Shown here: positions 8,275 through 17,034 of the stretch, piece after piece | Position numbering within the stretch: position 1 is the stretch's first letter | Layout of the letters: every line of letters starts with the position of its first letter | Source: Rhodospirillales bacterium URHD0017 | GTDB taxonomy: Bacteria; Pseudomonadota; Alphaproteobacteria; Reyranellales; Reyranellaceae | DNA length: 64,000 nt | Assembly: GCA_900110395.1 (NCBI GenBank) | Contig: FODP01000009.1 | Span: 248,001-312,000 of the forward strand | Reading direction: 5' to 3' | Notes under the pieces: model-generated | Told to the model about the DNA's origin: nothing | Database searches by the model: none | The model's input: only the letters and a program-made list of their open reading frames with translations | Program-made: the position numbers and the translations under genes

Positions 8275-8514
8275 CGTTCGGCTCCTTCCCACTGACCCCG
8301 CGTTCTGGCGCGCGGTGGCACTCCTGTCCGTTCGGCGAAGGCGGCCCCGTTCGTCGTGGCCTGCCTCGGCCGTCTCAGTCCGAGTGCGAGTGTGGCAATT
8401 TGCCCAGTGCGACACAACCGGTCTTGCCGGGGCGGCGCTGCATGTCGGCTTTGCCTCGAAAGAGCGGACATCCCGGATTCATGAGTGCACGCCCCAGATG
8501 AGCGGCGCTCGCGA

Positions 8515-9429
8515 CTACGCGAGCGTCGGCAGCCCGAGCGAGATCACGTCGTCGGCCAGCGTGTTGTCGACTGCGGTCTCGAAGGTCGCGCCGGGAGACA
8601 CGAAGCCGCCGGAGACCAGCCCGTCGCGCAGCCGGTCGTAGCCGGCGCGCGGCAGGATCGGCGTCGTGCCCCAGATGCCGAGCGCCTTGTAGCGCGTGCA
8701 GGCCGCCGCAAGGATCGCAGGTGGAACGTCAGCGAAATAGGCCGCGATCGCGGCGGCGATCTCGGCGCCCGTGGCCGTCGCCACCCACTTCTCGGTGCGG
8801 GCGATCGCACGCACGAGGCGCAGAAGGTCGTCGCGCCGCGACGCCAGCGTGCCGCGCCGCGCAGGTGTAGGAGGTCGGGCCGCGCCGCGCCGCCTCGTAC
8901 CAGACATGCGCCGCGCCCTCGGCCAGCAGCAGGCTGGGGAACGGTTCGAACACCTGGATGACGTCGACGGTGCCCGCCTTCAGCGCCGCCATGTTCTCGG
9001 CCATCGTCCGGCCGGTCACCCGTCTGATGCCGGCGGGATCGATGCCGGCCAGGCGCAGGTCGTGCTGCAGGCAGAGCCAGGGCGTCGGCACTTCGCTCAC
9101 CGTGGCTAGCGTCACCGACTTAAGGTCGGCCAGGCTGAAATCGGGCTTGGGCGTGCGGCCCATCAGCAGGAAGGATCGCGCGTCACCACCTCGCCGAAGC
9201 AGACCAGGTCGCAGCCAGGCAGCTTGTGATAGGTCTCCATCACCCGCATCGGCCCACCCCGGCTCACATCGACCGTGCCGTCCATGACGCGCAGCGCCGT
9301 CTCGTTGGGATGCGGCGAGCTGGTGAAGCGGATCTCCACACCCTCGCCCGCGAAGGCATCGCGCGCCAGCGCCACGTAAAACGGCGCGTAGAACAAGCCG
9401 CGCAGCGCTTCCTGGCGGATGATGGCCAT
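8515..9429 (-). pseudogene. NMT1/THI5-like ABC substrate-binding protein, two frameshifts
   Basis: Three consecutive pieces in different frames make one recognisable binding protein. The first, from ATG 9429 (MAIIRQEALRGLFYAPFYVA), ends at 9163. The second begins near 9175 (SFLLMGRTPKPDFSLADLK) and leaves frame near 8865. The third runs to the stop at 8515 (ASRRDDLLRLVRAIARTEKW onwards). Each junction loses the frame by one base within a GC-rich stretch. There is no signal peptide, as in cytosolic THI5-like or truncated nitrate/sulfonate/taurine binding proteins. No permease or ATPase is adjacent. Either a decaying gene or two assembly indels; the frame-preserving composition of all three pieces suggests the damage is recent. 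Confidence 0.75.
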
Positions 9430-9663
9430 GACGACGGTCCTCGCTACGATCGGCAGGGTGCCGCGCGCGGCCCCGCATCATCAAGGCTGTCGTGTCGTAC
9501 GACCATCCTCGATTGTTCGGTTGAGCGATGCCGGCGCCACGTGGCGCTGCGCGAAACTGCAGACCTTGCGAACCGACAGCCGCACGGGACGTCCTCGCAC
9601 ACCTCGGGGTAGACTTCCTTCAAGCCGGCAAAAGCCGGCAACTCCTGGGAAGGAAAACGCGAG

Positions 9664-10980
9664 ATGCCTGTCGCATCGGACGCTGCCGTCGAACAATCGG
9701 CCATGCGCAAGATCTACCTGCGCCTGCTGCCGTTCGCGATCCTCTGCTACATCCTGGCCTACATCGACCGCATCAACTCGAGCTTTGCCGCGCTCACGAT
9801 GCGCGCCGACCTCAACATGTCGGCGGCCGATTTCGGCTTCGCCGTCGGCACCTTCTACTGGGCCTATTTCCTGTTCGAAGTGCCGAGCAACGTCATCATG
9901 GAGAAAGTGGGCGCCCGCATCTGGATCGCTCGCATCATGGTGACCTGGGGCATCTTTGCCACGGCCACGGCGTTCGTGACCGGCACGACCAGCTTCGCCA
10001 TCATGCGCTTCCTGCTCGGCATGGGAGAGGCCGGCTTCTTCCCAGGCCTGATCCTCTATTTCACCTACTGGTTTCCGGCCCGCCATCACGCCCGCATCGT
10101 CTCGGGCTTCCTGGTCGGCCTGCCGATCGCGGTGGCGGTGGGCGCGCCCGTGTCGACCGGCCTGATGAGCCTGGATGGGCTGTTCGGGCTGCGGGGCTGG
10201 CAAATCATGTTCATCGCCGAGGGCCTGCCGACGATCGTGCTGGGCGTGCTCTTCTACTTCCTGATGACCGACCGGCCCGCCGACGCGACCTTCCTCGCTC
10301 AGCAGGAGAAGGACTGGCTGGCGGGCAAGATCACCGCCGAGCGTCAGGCCAAGGAGGCTGTGCGCAAGTACTCGATGCTCGAATCGATGTGGAACCCCAA
10401 GGTGCTGCTGCTCGCGCTCAATTATCTCGGCATCGTGACGGCAAGCCTCGGCATGCTGTTCTTCATCCCGCAGATCATCAAATCGCTCGGCACCATGAGC
10501 AACATGACGGTGGGCTGGCTCACCATGATCCCCTACATCTGCGGCGGCATCGCCCTGGTGGTGTGGGGCCGCATCTCCGACAGGATGCACGAGCGCCGCT
10601 GGAACCTGCTGGCGGCCTGCGTGCTGTCGACCGGCGGACTGGTGTTGGCCGGCCTCACCATGGGCACCTGGTGGGCAATGGTCGGGATGTCGCTGGCGGC
10701 GATGGGGTTCTACGGCTCCAAGGGGCCGTTCTTCGCCATGCCGCCGATGTTTCTCAGCGGCACGGCCTTGGCCGCGGGCTTCGCCTGGATCAATTCCATC
10801 GGCAACCTTGGCGGCTTCTTCGGCCCGTGGTGGATTGGCCTCATGAAGGACGCGACGGGCAGCTACTCCGGCGGCCTCTATGGCCTGGCGTTGCTCAGCC
10901 TCGTATCGGCGGTGGTGTGCGCGCTCTTCCTGAACATTCCCGACCCGAACAAGGCAGTCGCCGCCCAGCCGGCGGAGTGA
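9664..10980 (+). CDS. MFS transporter, anion:cation symporter (ACS) family
   Basis: 438 residues, 12 predicted membrane helices with a central cytoplasmic loop (about residues 200-235). The first helix carries AYIDRINSSFAALTM and helix 2-3 EVPSNVIMEKVGARIWIARIM, the RIN/GARxWIAR pattern of the ACS family (tartrate, phthalate, glucarate and hydroxybenzoate transporters). The likely substrate is an organic acid anion taken up with protons; the exact one is not predictable. It stands alone, divergent from the NMT1-like pseudogene. Confidence 0.88.
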   Translation: MPVASDAAVEQSAMRKIYLRLLPFAILCYILAYIDRINSSFAALTMRADLNMSAADFGFAVGTFYWAYFLFEVPSNVIMEKVGARIWIARIMVTWGIFATATAFVTGTTSFAIMRFLLGMGEAGFFPGLILYFTYWFPARHHARIVSGFLVGLPIAVAVGAPVSTGLMSLDGLFGLRGWQIMFIAEGLPTIVLGVLFYFLMTDRPADATFLAQQEKDWLAGKITAERQAKEAVRKYSMLESMWNPKVLLLALNYLGIVTASLGMLFFIPQIIKSLGTMSNMTVGWLTMIPYICGGIALVVWGRISDRMHERRWNLLAACVLSTGGLVLAGLTMGTWWAMVGMSLAAMGFYGSKGPFFAMPPMFLSGTALAAGFAWINSIGNLGGFFGPWWIGLMKDATGSYSGGLYGLALLSLVSAVVCALFLNIPDPNKAVAAQPAE

Positions 10981-10998
10981 CGACCTGGAAAGCCCCGA

Positions 10999-11358
10999 CT
11001 AGGCCTTGCGGACCGTGACATCCAGATAGTCGCGGTTGCCGGTCTTGGCGAATGCGTGAAGAAACGAGGCCACCGAAACGATCGGCTGCCACGCCGTCGG
11101 CTCATCCTGATCGCCGGGAGAGATGCTGCCCTCCTGAAAATGTTCGGTCAGGAAGGCGATGACGGCGCCGACATCGCCGCCCATGCGGCGCATCGAGTAG
11201 GGCCAGAACTCGAGGGACAACAGGCTCGCCTGGGCCAGCGTATTGCGCCCTCCGGCGGCCACAAACGGCTCCGCCCCCTGCACGTCACACTCGATCGTGC
11301 GACGCAGACGCTGGAAATCGGCGACTTTGCCGCCGGCCAAGAGTACGCCTGCAGGCAT
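10999..11358 (-). pseudogene. FkbM-type methyltransferase, C-terminal remnant
   Basis: About 119 residues containing ECDVQGAEPFVAAGGRNTLA and LLSLEFWPYSMRRMGG, which match the second half of FkbM-family SAM-dependent methyltransferases (the D-x-Q-G-x-E motif and following strand). The first half with the SAM-binding GxGxG loop is absent, and I do not find it in other frames upstream. At the other side lies a copy of the 5' end of an ABC permease gene (11438-11483), suggesting that rearrangement cut the gene. Probably non-functional. Confidence 0.5.
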
Positions 11359-11437
11359 CGCTCGTGCGCAGTCGGCCGGTGGGACGATTAAGCGACGCCG
11401 CTGTCCACGTCCATGCCCATCAAGTGACGAAGTCGCC

Positions 11438-11483
11438 CTGACATCGATCGATCTGCAGGCTGACGCGCACCTCCACCAGCGGC
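11438..11483 (+). repeat. Partial duplicate of the 5' coding end of the permease at 12402
   Basis: 46 bases that match 12441-12486 at about 38 positions, starting CTGACATCGATCGA in both. Both translate in one frame to TSIDLQADA followed by HLHQR here and QLRQR in the permease. Many of the differences are silent or conservative, so both copies descend from coding sequence. The two copies bracket a 1-kb segment holding the secreted repeat protein gene. Confidence 0.6.
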
Positions 11484-11521
11484 CGTCACTGCGTGCGTGG
11501 CGGCCGCCGCCGCGACGGCTG

Positions 11522-12130
11522 TCAGAGGACTGATCTCGCGCGACAGCCCAAAAGAAGCTTGTCGCGTATGGAAGATTCCGAATTGCGGGCGGCCGTCGGC
11601 GCCGTCACGCACCAATCATAGTGACGGTTGAAATCGTCATGCCAGCGACCAGGGATATCAGCCTTTACTTTCTTCACGCATTCCTGATGGCCGATGCCCT
11701 GATTGAAGTCGTTGACGGCGCTCCGGGCATAGCTTTGGTAGGCGGTATTGTTTCTCGCTGGTGCCGGAGGCGGCGGCGGCGGCGGCGGTTGCGTCGCCGC
11801 CACCGGAGTGCTGTGCTGCGCATTCATGGCGTTCTGCTCTTTTGTCGCCGCACGCTCAGTTGGCGTCACGCAGACCGTATCGCCCACCCATGCCTCGCGC
11901 CAGACATAGCCAGAACGGCACGTATTGCCGCCGGCCGCTGTTCGATTGTTGGGGCCGTTGGCATTTTGCCTTTTTGCTATGTCTCGCTCGTCGGGAGTGA
12001 CGCAGACCCCGTCACCATCCCTGGCATCACGCCAGACATAGCCGCTCTTGCATCCAGCCTCGGCAGTGCCGACCATGGCAAGCCAAAGCACCGCGCTTGT
12101 GGTCGCGACGAACCTCGCAGAACTGCGCAT
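11522..12130 (-). CDS. Secreted protein with two C-x-SGYVWR repeats
   Basis: 202 residues, not a recognised family. A signal peptide (MRSSARFVATTSAVLWLAMV, cleavage near AEA-GCKSG) is followed by two tandem repeats of about 36 residues: CKSGYVWRDARDGDGVCVTP and CRSGYVWREAWVGDTVCVTP. Each has two Cys that could form a disulfide. A run of eight prolines links to a C-terminal region with two further Cys pairs. The start is the ATG behind AGGAGGCCAAA. Similar CxxGxVWREAxxxDxVCVTP modules occur in secreted proteins of soil bacteria, function unknown (family impression). It sits between two copies of a permease 5' end, so it may have been inserted there. Confidence 0.7.
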   Translation of the reverse strand: MRSSARFVATTSAVLWLAMVGTAEAGCKSGYVWRDARDGDGVCVTPDERDIAKRQNANGPNNRTAAGGNTCRSGYVWREAWVGDTVCVTPTERAATKEQNAMNAQHSTPVAATQPPPPPPPPAPARNNTAYQSYARSAVNDFNQGIGHQECVKKVKADIPGRWHDDFNRHYDWCVTAPTAARNSESSIRDKLLLGCRARSVL

Positions 12131-12401
12131 TTTGGCCTCCTGCTGCTCATTCCCCAGAGTTTCGACTCTGCCAGCTGACGCAATCCGTCCTGCCTTGGGA
12201 AACTGCTGTATTGCAACGGATGCCAATGCAGTCCGAAAAACCATCTCGGCAGAGGCAGCCAATTGTAGGCGATATCCCATTCGCCTGATGTGAGATTCGC
12301 CACACAGTATTCAACTCTGGGTAGACGAGGCCATATCGATCGAACGGCGGCGCTCACCTTCCGACGTGCAGCTGGCAAGGCGGGCGCCTGCCGAGGAGTT
12401 C

Positions 12402-13388
12402 ATGCTATGCTTCTCACCCGTTTGGGAAGGAAAGCGCGCGCTGACATCGATCGACTTGCAGGCTGACGCACAGCTGCGCCAGCGGCGGGCAAAAGGGCCG
12501 AGCGGCCGCAGCAGCCTGCACAAGCTGATGCGGCGCAAATCGACCCTCGCCTTCCTGATGACCCTGCCGCTGTTGACGCTGATGATCGGGCTCGTGGCCT
12601 ATCCCACGGGCTTCGCGATCTATCTCTCGATGCTCGACAGGACCACGACCAGGTTCGTCGGACTCGCCAACTTCGCCTACCTGGTCGGCCGCGACCGGTT
12701 CTGGATGATCGTCTACCAGACCTGCCTGTTTGCCATCGCCGCCGTCCTCCTGAAGGCGTTCCTCGGCTTCGTGGCGGCCCACCTCGTGCACAACCTCCCG
12801 GCCAAGGGCCAGCGCAAGTGGCGCGGCATGCTCCTGGTGCCGTGGGTGATTCCCGCGGCCATGAGCGTGCTCGGCTGGCGGTTGCTGTTCGAGCCGTCGT
12901 TCGGCGCCTTCAACTGGATCCTCGAGCATCTCGGCATGGACCGCATCATGTGGCTCGGCGAGGACGGTTGGGCGCGCTTTTCCGTCATCCTGGTGACCGT
13001 ATGGTTCGGCGCGCCCTTCTTCATGGTCATGTACCTGGCGTCGTTGAAGTCGGTGCCCGAGGAGCTCTACGAGGCGGCGTCGATCGACGGCGCCACCTGG
13101 TGGCAGCGCATCCGCTACGTGACCTTGCCGATGATGCGCAACATCATCGCCATCACCATGGTCTTCTCCGTGATCGGCAGCTTCGCCGGCTTCACCATCG
13201 TGACCGTGCTGACCAACGGTGGGCCGCTCGGCGCGACCCAGGTGTTGGCCACGTCGGCGTTTCTCACCGGCATCATGGGCGGCCATCTCCCGCTGGGTGC
13301 CAGCATTTCACTGTTCATGGTGCCGGTCCTGGCGGCGGCCGCGATCTATATCCTGCGAGGCATCGCCAAACGGGGAAGCGAAGTCTGA
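12402..13388 (+). CDS. Orphan carbohydrate ABC transporter permease (MalF-like)
   Basis: 328 residues from ATG 12402, which has GAGGAG just upstream. Six membrane segments begin at about residue 48 (STLAFLMTLPLLTLMIGLVA). The EAA loop reads YEAASIDGATWWQRIRYVTL. The first 45 residues are unusually long and partly duplicated at 11438-11483, so the true start is uncertain. No second permease, binding protein or ATPase is next to it. The gene ends 10 bases before a large hairpin and is convergent with the mutase. It may be a leftover of a system whose other genes were displaced by the rearrangement upstream. Confidence 0.78.
   Translation: MLCFSPVWEGKRALTSIDLQADAQLRQRRAKGPSGRSSLHKLMRRKSTLAFLMTLPLLTLMIGLVAYPTGFAIYLSMLDRTTTRFVGLANFAYLVGRDRFWMIVYQTCLFAIAAVLLKAFLGFVAAHLVHNLPAKGQRKWRGMLLVPWVIPAAMSVLGWRLLFEPSFGAFNWILEHLGMDRIMWLGEDGWARFSVILVTVWFGAPFFMVMYLASLKSVPEELYEAASIDGATWWQRIRYVTLPMMRNIIAITMVFSVIGSFAGFTIVTVLTNGGPLGATQVLATSAFLTGIMGGHLPLGASISLFMVPVLAAAAIYILRGIAKRGSEV
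12441..12486 (+). repeat. Repeat copy within the permease 5' end
   Basis: Second copy of the 46-base direct repeat described at 11438-11483; here it encodes the N-terminal tail (TSIDLQADAQLRQR) of the ABC permease. GGAAGGA at 12426-12432 followed by CTG at 12441 raises the possibility that translation once began at the repeat boundary. Confidence 0.55.
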
Positions 13389-13397
13389 CGATTATGC

Positions 13398-13454
13398 TCT
13401 TCCGGACCGCGCGCTGGGTCGCGCCAGACGCGACCCAGCGCGCTCTCCGGAAGA
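13398..13454. terminator. Large hairpin between convergent genes
   Basis: TCTTCCGGA (13398-13406) pairs with TCCGGAAGA (13446-13454), and the 15-base arm 13409-13423 pairs perfectly with 13429-13443, leaving the loop CCAGA and a 2x2 internal mismatch. It is placed exactly between the permease stop and the stop of the convergent methylmalonyl-CoA mutase gene, so a bidirectional terminator is likely. There is no U-tract, so it may act as an RNA 3'-end stabiliser instead. Confidence 0.6.
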
Positions 13455-13462
13455 ATCCGAGG

Positions 13463-15619
13463 CTAAGCCGCGCGCTTCTGGTTGCGCTGGCGCAGGATCG
13501 ACAGGATCTCGGCGGCGGCGGCCGGAATGTTGGTGCCGGGGCCATAGATCGCCGCGACGCCCGCCTTCTTCAGGAAATCGTAGTCCTGGGCGGGAATGAC
13601 GCCGCCCACCACGACCAGCACCTCCGAGCCGCCCTGCCTGGCGAGTTCCTCGATGAGCTGTGGCACCAGGGTCTTGTGGCCGGCGGCCTGGCTCGACACG
13701 CCGATCACGTGGACGTCGTTCTCGATCGCGGCGCGAGCGGCTTCTTCCGGCGTCTGGAACAGCGGGCCGATATCGACGTCGAAGCCCAGGTCGGCGAACG
13801 CCGTGGCAATCACCTTGGCGCCGCGGTCGTGGCCGTCCTGGCCCATCTTCACGACCATCAGGCGAGGCCGGCGGCCTTCTTCCTCGGCGAACGAAGCGAT
13901 CTCGGTGCGGATGCGCTCCAGTCCCTGATCGCCCTCCCACTCGCTGGCATAGACGCCGGCGATGGAGCGGATGGTGGCCTGGTAGCGGCCATAGACGCCT
14001 TCCAGCGCCGACGAGATTTCACCCACCGTGGCGCGGGCACGCGTCGCCTCGATGGAAAGCGTCAGCAGATTGCCTGTGCCGTTGCGCGCCGCGTCGCCCA
14101 GCGCCTTCAACGCGGCGACGCACTTCGCCTCATCGCGGCTGGCGCGGATCTTGTTCAGCCGGCTGACCTGCGACTCGCGCACCATGTCGTTGTCGACATC
14201 GAGGATCTCGATGGCGGGCTCTTCCTTCAATTGGAACTTGTTGACGCCGACCACGACTTCCTCGCCGCGATCGATGCGCGCCTGCTTGCGGGCGGCGGCC
14301 TCCTCGATGCGCAGCTTCGGCATGCCGGCCTCGACCGCCTTGGTCATGCCTCCCAACGCCTCGACTTCGGCGATCAGCTTGCGCGCCTCCGTGATCAGGC
14401 TCGAAGTCAGGGCCTCGACGTAGTAGCTGCCGGCCAGCGGGTCGACGACCTTGGTGACGCCGGTCTCGTGCTGGAGGATGAGCTGCGTGTTGCGCGCGAT
14501 GCGGGCCGACGCCACGGTCGGCAGCGCGATCGCCTCGTCGAACGAGTTGGTATGCAGCGACTGCGTGCCGCCGAGCACCGCCGCCATCGCCTCGTAGGCG
14601 GTGCGGATGATGTTGTTGTAGGGGTCCTTCTCGGTCAACGACACGCCCGAGGTCTGGCAGTGGGTGCGCAGCGACAGCGAATCGGCCTTCTTGGGCTCGA
14701 ACAGCTTGATCAGCTCGGCCCACAGGTAGCGCGCGGCCCGGAGCTTGGCCGCTTCCATGAAGAAGTTCATGCCGATGCAGAAGAAGAACGACAGCCGCGG
14801 CGCGAAGGCGTCGATGTCGAGGCCCTTGGCCTTGGCGGCGCGGACGTATTCCAGCCCATCCGCCAGCGTGAACGCCAACTCCTGGACAAGCGTCGCTCCC
14901 GCCTCCTGCATGTGATAGCCGGAGATCGAGATCGAGTTGAACTTGGGCATGTGCTGCGCCGTGTGTTCGATGATGTCGGCCACGATGCGCATGGAGGGTC
15001 CGGGCGGATAGATATAGGTGTTCCGGACCATGAACTCCTTGAGGATGTCGTTCTGGATCGTGCCCGCGAGCTTCTCCTGCGGCACGCCCTGCTCCTCGGC
15101 GGCGACGATGTAGCCCGCCAGCACCGGCAGCACGGCGCCGTTCATGGTCATCGACACGCTCATCTTGTCGAGCGGGATGCCGTCGAACAGGATCTTCATG
15201 TCCTCGACGGAGTCGATCGCGACGCCGGCCTTGCCGACATCGCCGACGACGCGCGGATGGTCGGAGTCGTAGCCGCGATGGGTGGCGAGATCGAACGCCA
15301 CCGACAGCCCCATCTGGCCGGCTGCGAGATTGGCGCGATAGAACTTGTTGCTCTCCTCGGCGGTCGAGAAGCCGGCGTACTGGCGAACCGTCCAGGGGCG
15401 GCCGGCATACATCGTGGCCTTGGGGCCGCGGGTGAACGGCGGGAAGCCCGGGATGGAGCCCAGTGACTCGAGGTTCTCGAGATCGGCCGCGGTGTAGAGC
15501 GGCTTCACCGGGATGCCCTCGGGGGTCATCCAGTCGAGCGACGACAGGGGCTTGTCGCGCAGCTCCTTGGCGGCGAGCTTTTCCCATTCGGCCGGGGTCT
15601 TCTTCGGAAAGTCAGCCAT
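13463..15619 (-). CDS. scpA: Methylmalonyl-CoA mutase
   Basis: 718 residues, the length of single-chain catalytic mutases. The N-terminal TIM barrel includes TVRQYAGFSTAEESNKFYR and the signature around PPGPSMRIVADIIEHTAQH / SISISGYHMQEAGA. The C-terminal B12-binding domain has the DxHxxG cobalt-ligand motif in GQDGHDRGAKVIATAF. It interconverts (R)-methylmalonyl-CoA and succinyl-CoA using adenosylcobalamin, in propionate, odd-chain and branched-chain catabolism. ATG 15619 is chosen; a TTG at 15640 would add seven residues and neither has a good ribosome site. The chaperone gene meaB and epimerase are not adjacent. The symbol scpA (also mcmA/mutB) follows the E. coli name. Confidence 0.95.
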   Translation of the reverse strand: MADFPKKTPAEWEKLAAKELRDKPLSSLDWMTPEGIPVKPLYTAADLENLESLGSIPGFPPFTRGPKATMYAGRPWTVRQYAGFSTAEESNKFYRANLAAGQMGLSVAFDLATHRGYDSDHPRVVGDVGKAGVAIDSVEDMKILFDGIPLDKMSVSMTMNGAVLPVLAGYIVAAEEQGVPQEKLAGTIQNDILKEFMVRNTYIYPPGPSMRIVADIIEHTAQHMPKFNSISISGYHMQEAGATLVQELAFTLADGLEYVRAAKAKGLDIDAFAPRLSFFFCIGMNFFMEAAKLRAARYLWAELIKLFEPKKADSLSLRTHCQTSGVSLTEKDPYNNIIRTAYEAMAAVLGGTQSLHTNSFDEAIALPTVASARIARNTQLILQHETGVTKVVDPLAGSYYVEALTSSLITEARKLIAEVEALGGMTKAVEAGMPKLRIEEAAARKQARIDRGEEVVVGVNKFQLKEEPAIEILDVDNDMVRESQVSRLNKIRASRDEAKCVAALKALGDAARNGTGNLLTLSIEATRARATVGEISSALEGVYGRYQATIRSIAGVYASEWEGDQGLERIRTEIASFAEEEGRRPRLMVVKMGQDGHDRGAKVIATAFADLGFDVDIGPLFQTPEEAARAAIENDVHVIGVSSQAAGHKTLVPQLIEELARQGGSEVLVVVGGVIPAQDYDFLKKAGVAAIYGPGTNIPAAAAEILSILRQRNQKRAA

Positions 15620-15677
15620 GATGCAAAGTATGTAACGCAAAGAGACGGTTTTGCCACCCCGTCCAGTAGGGCTATTT

Positions 15678-15790
15678 CGTCGTCCCGAGCGGAGCGAAGC
15701 GAAGCCGAGGGACCTTCATTCAACGATTGGCAGCTTATCCCGGAGAGAAGGTCCCTCCACGCGGCCCTTGGGGCCTTGGTCGGGACGACG
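15678..15790. repeat. Long inverted-repeat element between phaZ and the mutase
   Basis: CGTCGTCCCGA at 15678-15688 is matched by TCGGGACGACG at 15780-15790, and inner AGGGACCTT is matched by AAGGTCCCT, giving a nested palindrome of 113 bases. Its left half contains CCGAGCGGAGCGAAGCGAAG / CCGAGGGACCTT, a unit also seen at 40984-41012 and, diverged, at 21596-21653. This is a dispersed intergenic palindromic repeat of the genome. It follows the phaZ stop directly and could end that transcript. Confidence 0.65.
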
Positions 15791-15791
15791 G

Positions 15792-16997
15792 CTATTCGTT
15801 CGCCAGGATCGTATTCCGCACCAAGGGATAGATCTGGCTGGCCCACCGCCTTCCGCTGAACACGCCGTAATGGCCGACGCCCGCCTGCATATAATGCTTC
15901 TTGCGATAGGGACGCAGGCTCGTGCAGAGATCGTGCGCGGCCACGGTCTGGCCGATCGAGCAGATGTCGTCGCGCTCGCCCTCGATGGTGAACAGCGCCG
16001 TGCGGCGGATCGCCTTGGGATGGACGCGGCGGTCCTTCCAGTCGAGCTGGCCGCGGGCCAGGCGGAATTCCTGGAACACCCACTGCACGGTCTCGAGATA
16101 GAACTCGGCCGTCATGTCGAGCACGGCGAAGTACTCGTCGTAGAAGTCCTTGATGATCTTGGCCTCGGCCCGCTCGCCCTTGGCCATCGCCTTGTAGAGA
16201 TCGACCTGCGCCTTGATGTGGCGCTCGGCGTTCATGCTCATGAAGGCGGTGAGCTGAAGGAAGCCCGGATACACGCGCCGCGTCGCGCCGGGATAGCGCA
16301 GCGGCACGCGAGCGATCAGGTTGCGCTCGAACCAGCCGATCGGCTGGCCGGTGGCGAGCTCGTTCACCTTGGTGGGATTGATGCGCGTGTCGATGGGCCC
16401 TGCCATCAGGGTGAGCGACAGCGGCTGGCAGGGATGGTCGTCCTCGGCCATCAGCGCCGCCGCCGCCAGCGCCTGCACGCAGGGCTGGCACACGGCGACG
16501 ACATGAGCGCCCGGCCCCATCGCGCGCAGGAACCACATCAGGTGCTCGACATATTCGTCGAAGCCGAAGCGGCCGTGCCAGATGCCGACATCGCGCGCAT
16601 TGGCCCAGTCGGTGATGTGCACGTCGTGCTCGGGCAGCAGCACGCGCACCGTGTCCCGCAGCAGGGTGGCGAAGTGGCCGCTGAGCGGCGCCACCAGCAG
16701 CACGCGCGGCTGGGCCGGCACGCCTTCCTTGGCGAAGCGCAGCAGGGTGCCGAAGGGCGTGGCGAAGACCTCTTCCTCGCGCACCGGCACCATGCGGTTG
16801 CCGACCTTGGATTCAGTGATGCCGAAGGAGGGCCGGCGATGGGTGAGCGTCGCCCGGCTCACCATCTCGCAAAGGGCACCGGCGGCGCGCCAGCTCTCCA
16901 GGTCGCCGGCGCCCGACAGGCCCTGCCCGGCCGCCGTCGCCCAGACCCGCATCGGCAGCATCATGTCGGCGGCGGTCTGGTACAGCGAATAGAGCAT
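15792..16997 (-). CDS. phaZ: Intracellular polyhydroxyalkanoate (PHB) depolymerase
   Basis: 401 residues starting MLYSLYQTAADMMLPMRVWA, a beginning typical of intracellular PhaZ. The nucleophile is the Cys of VVAVCQPCVQALAA, the lipase-box variant with Cys in place of Ser known from Ralstonia PhaZa1. The C-terminal catalytic His is in AGVGHYGVFSGRRW. It releases 3-hydroxybutyrate units from native PHA granules in the cytoplasm. Longer in-frame starts exist upstream but overlap the divergent GST gene. Together with the phasin-like protein at 1312 this shows a PHA-cycling organism. It is followed by an inverted repeat and then the mutase gene. Confidence 0.92.
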   Translation of the reverse strand: MLYSLYQTAADMMLPMRVWATAAGQGLSGAGDLESWRAAGALCEMVSRATLTHRRPSFGITESKVGNRMVPVREEEVFATPFGTLLRFAKEGVPAQPRVLLVAPLSGHFATLLRDTVRVLLPEHDVHITDWANARDVGIWHGRFGFDEYVEHLMWFLRAMGPGAHVVAVCQPCVQALAAAALMAEDDHPCQPLSLTLMAGPIDTRINPTKVNELATGQPIGWFERNLIARVPLRYPGATRRVYPGFLQLTAFMSMNAERHIKAQVDLYKAMAKGERAEAKIIKDFYDEYFAVLDMTAEFYLETVQWVFQEFRLARGQLDWKDRRVHPKAIRRTALFTIEGERDDICSIGQTVAAHDLCTSLRPYRKKHYMQAGVGHYGVFSGRRWASQIYPLVRNTILANE

Positions 16998-17034
16998 GGG
17001 CAGCGACCGGCTCGGAATTTGCATCCCCAACCGC

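Noticed and set aside
12366..12401. Longer start of the orphan permease at 12366
   Set aside because: No ribosome site; the ATG at 12402 has GAGGAG upstream.
11438..12486. Insertion-sequence target duplication around the secreted protein gene
   Set aside because: 46 imperfect bases is too long and diverged for a target duplication, and no transposase or terminal inverted repeats are present.
12818..15466. Very long open frame antisense to the methylmalonyl-CoA mutase
   Set aside because: Arg/His/Asp-rich shadow of a high-GC gene; the opposite strand holds the clear mutase.
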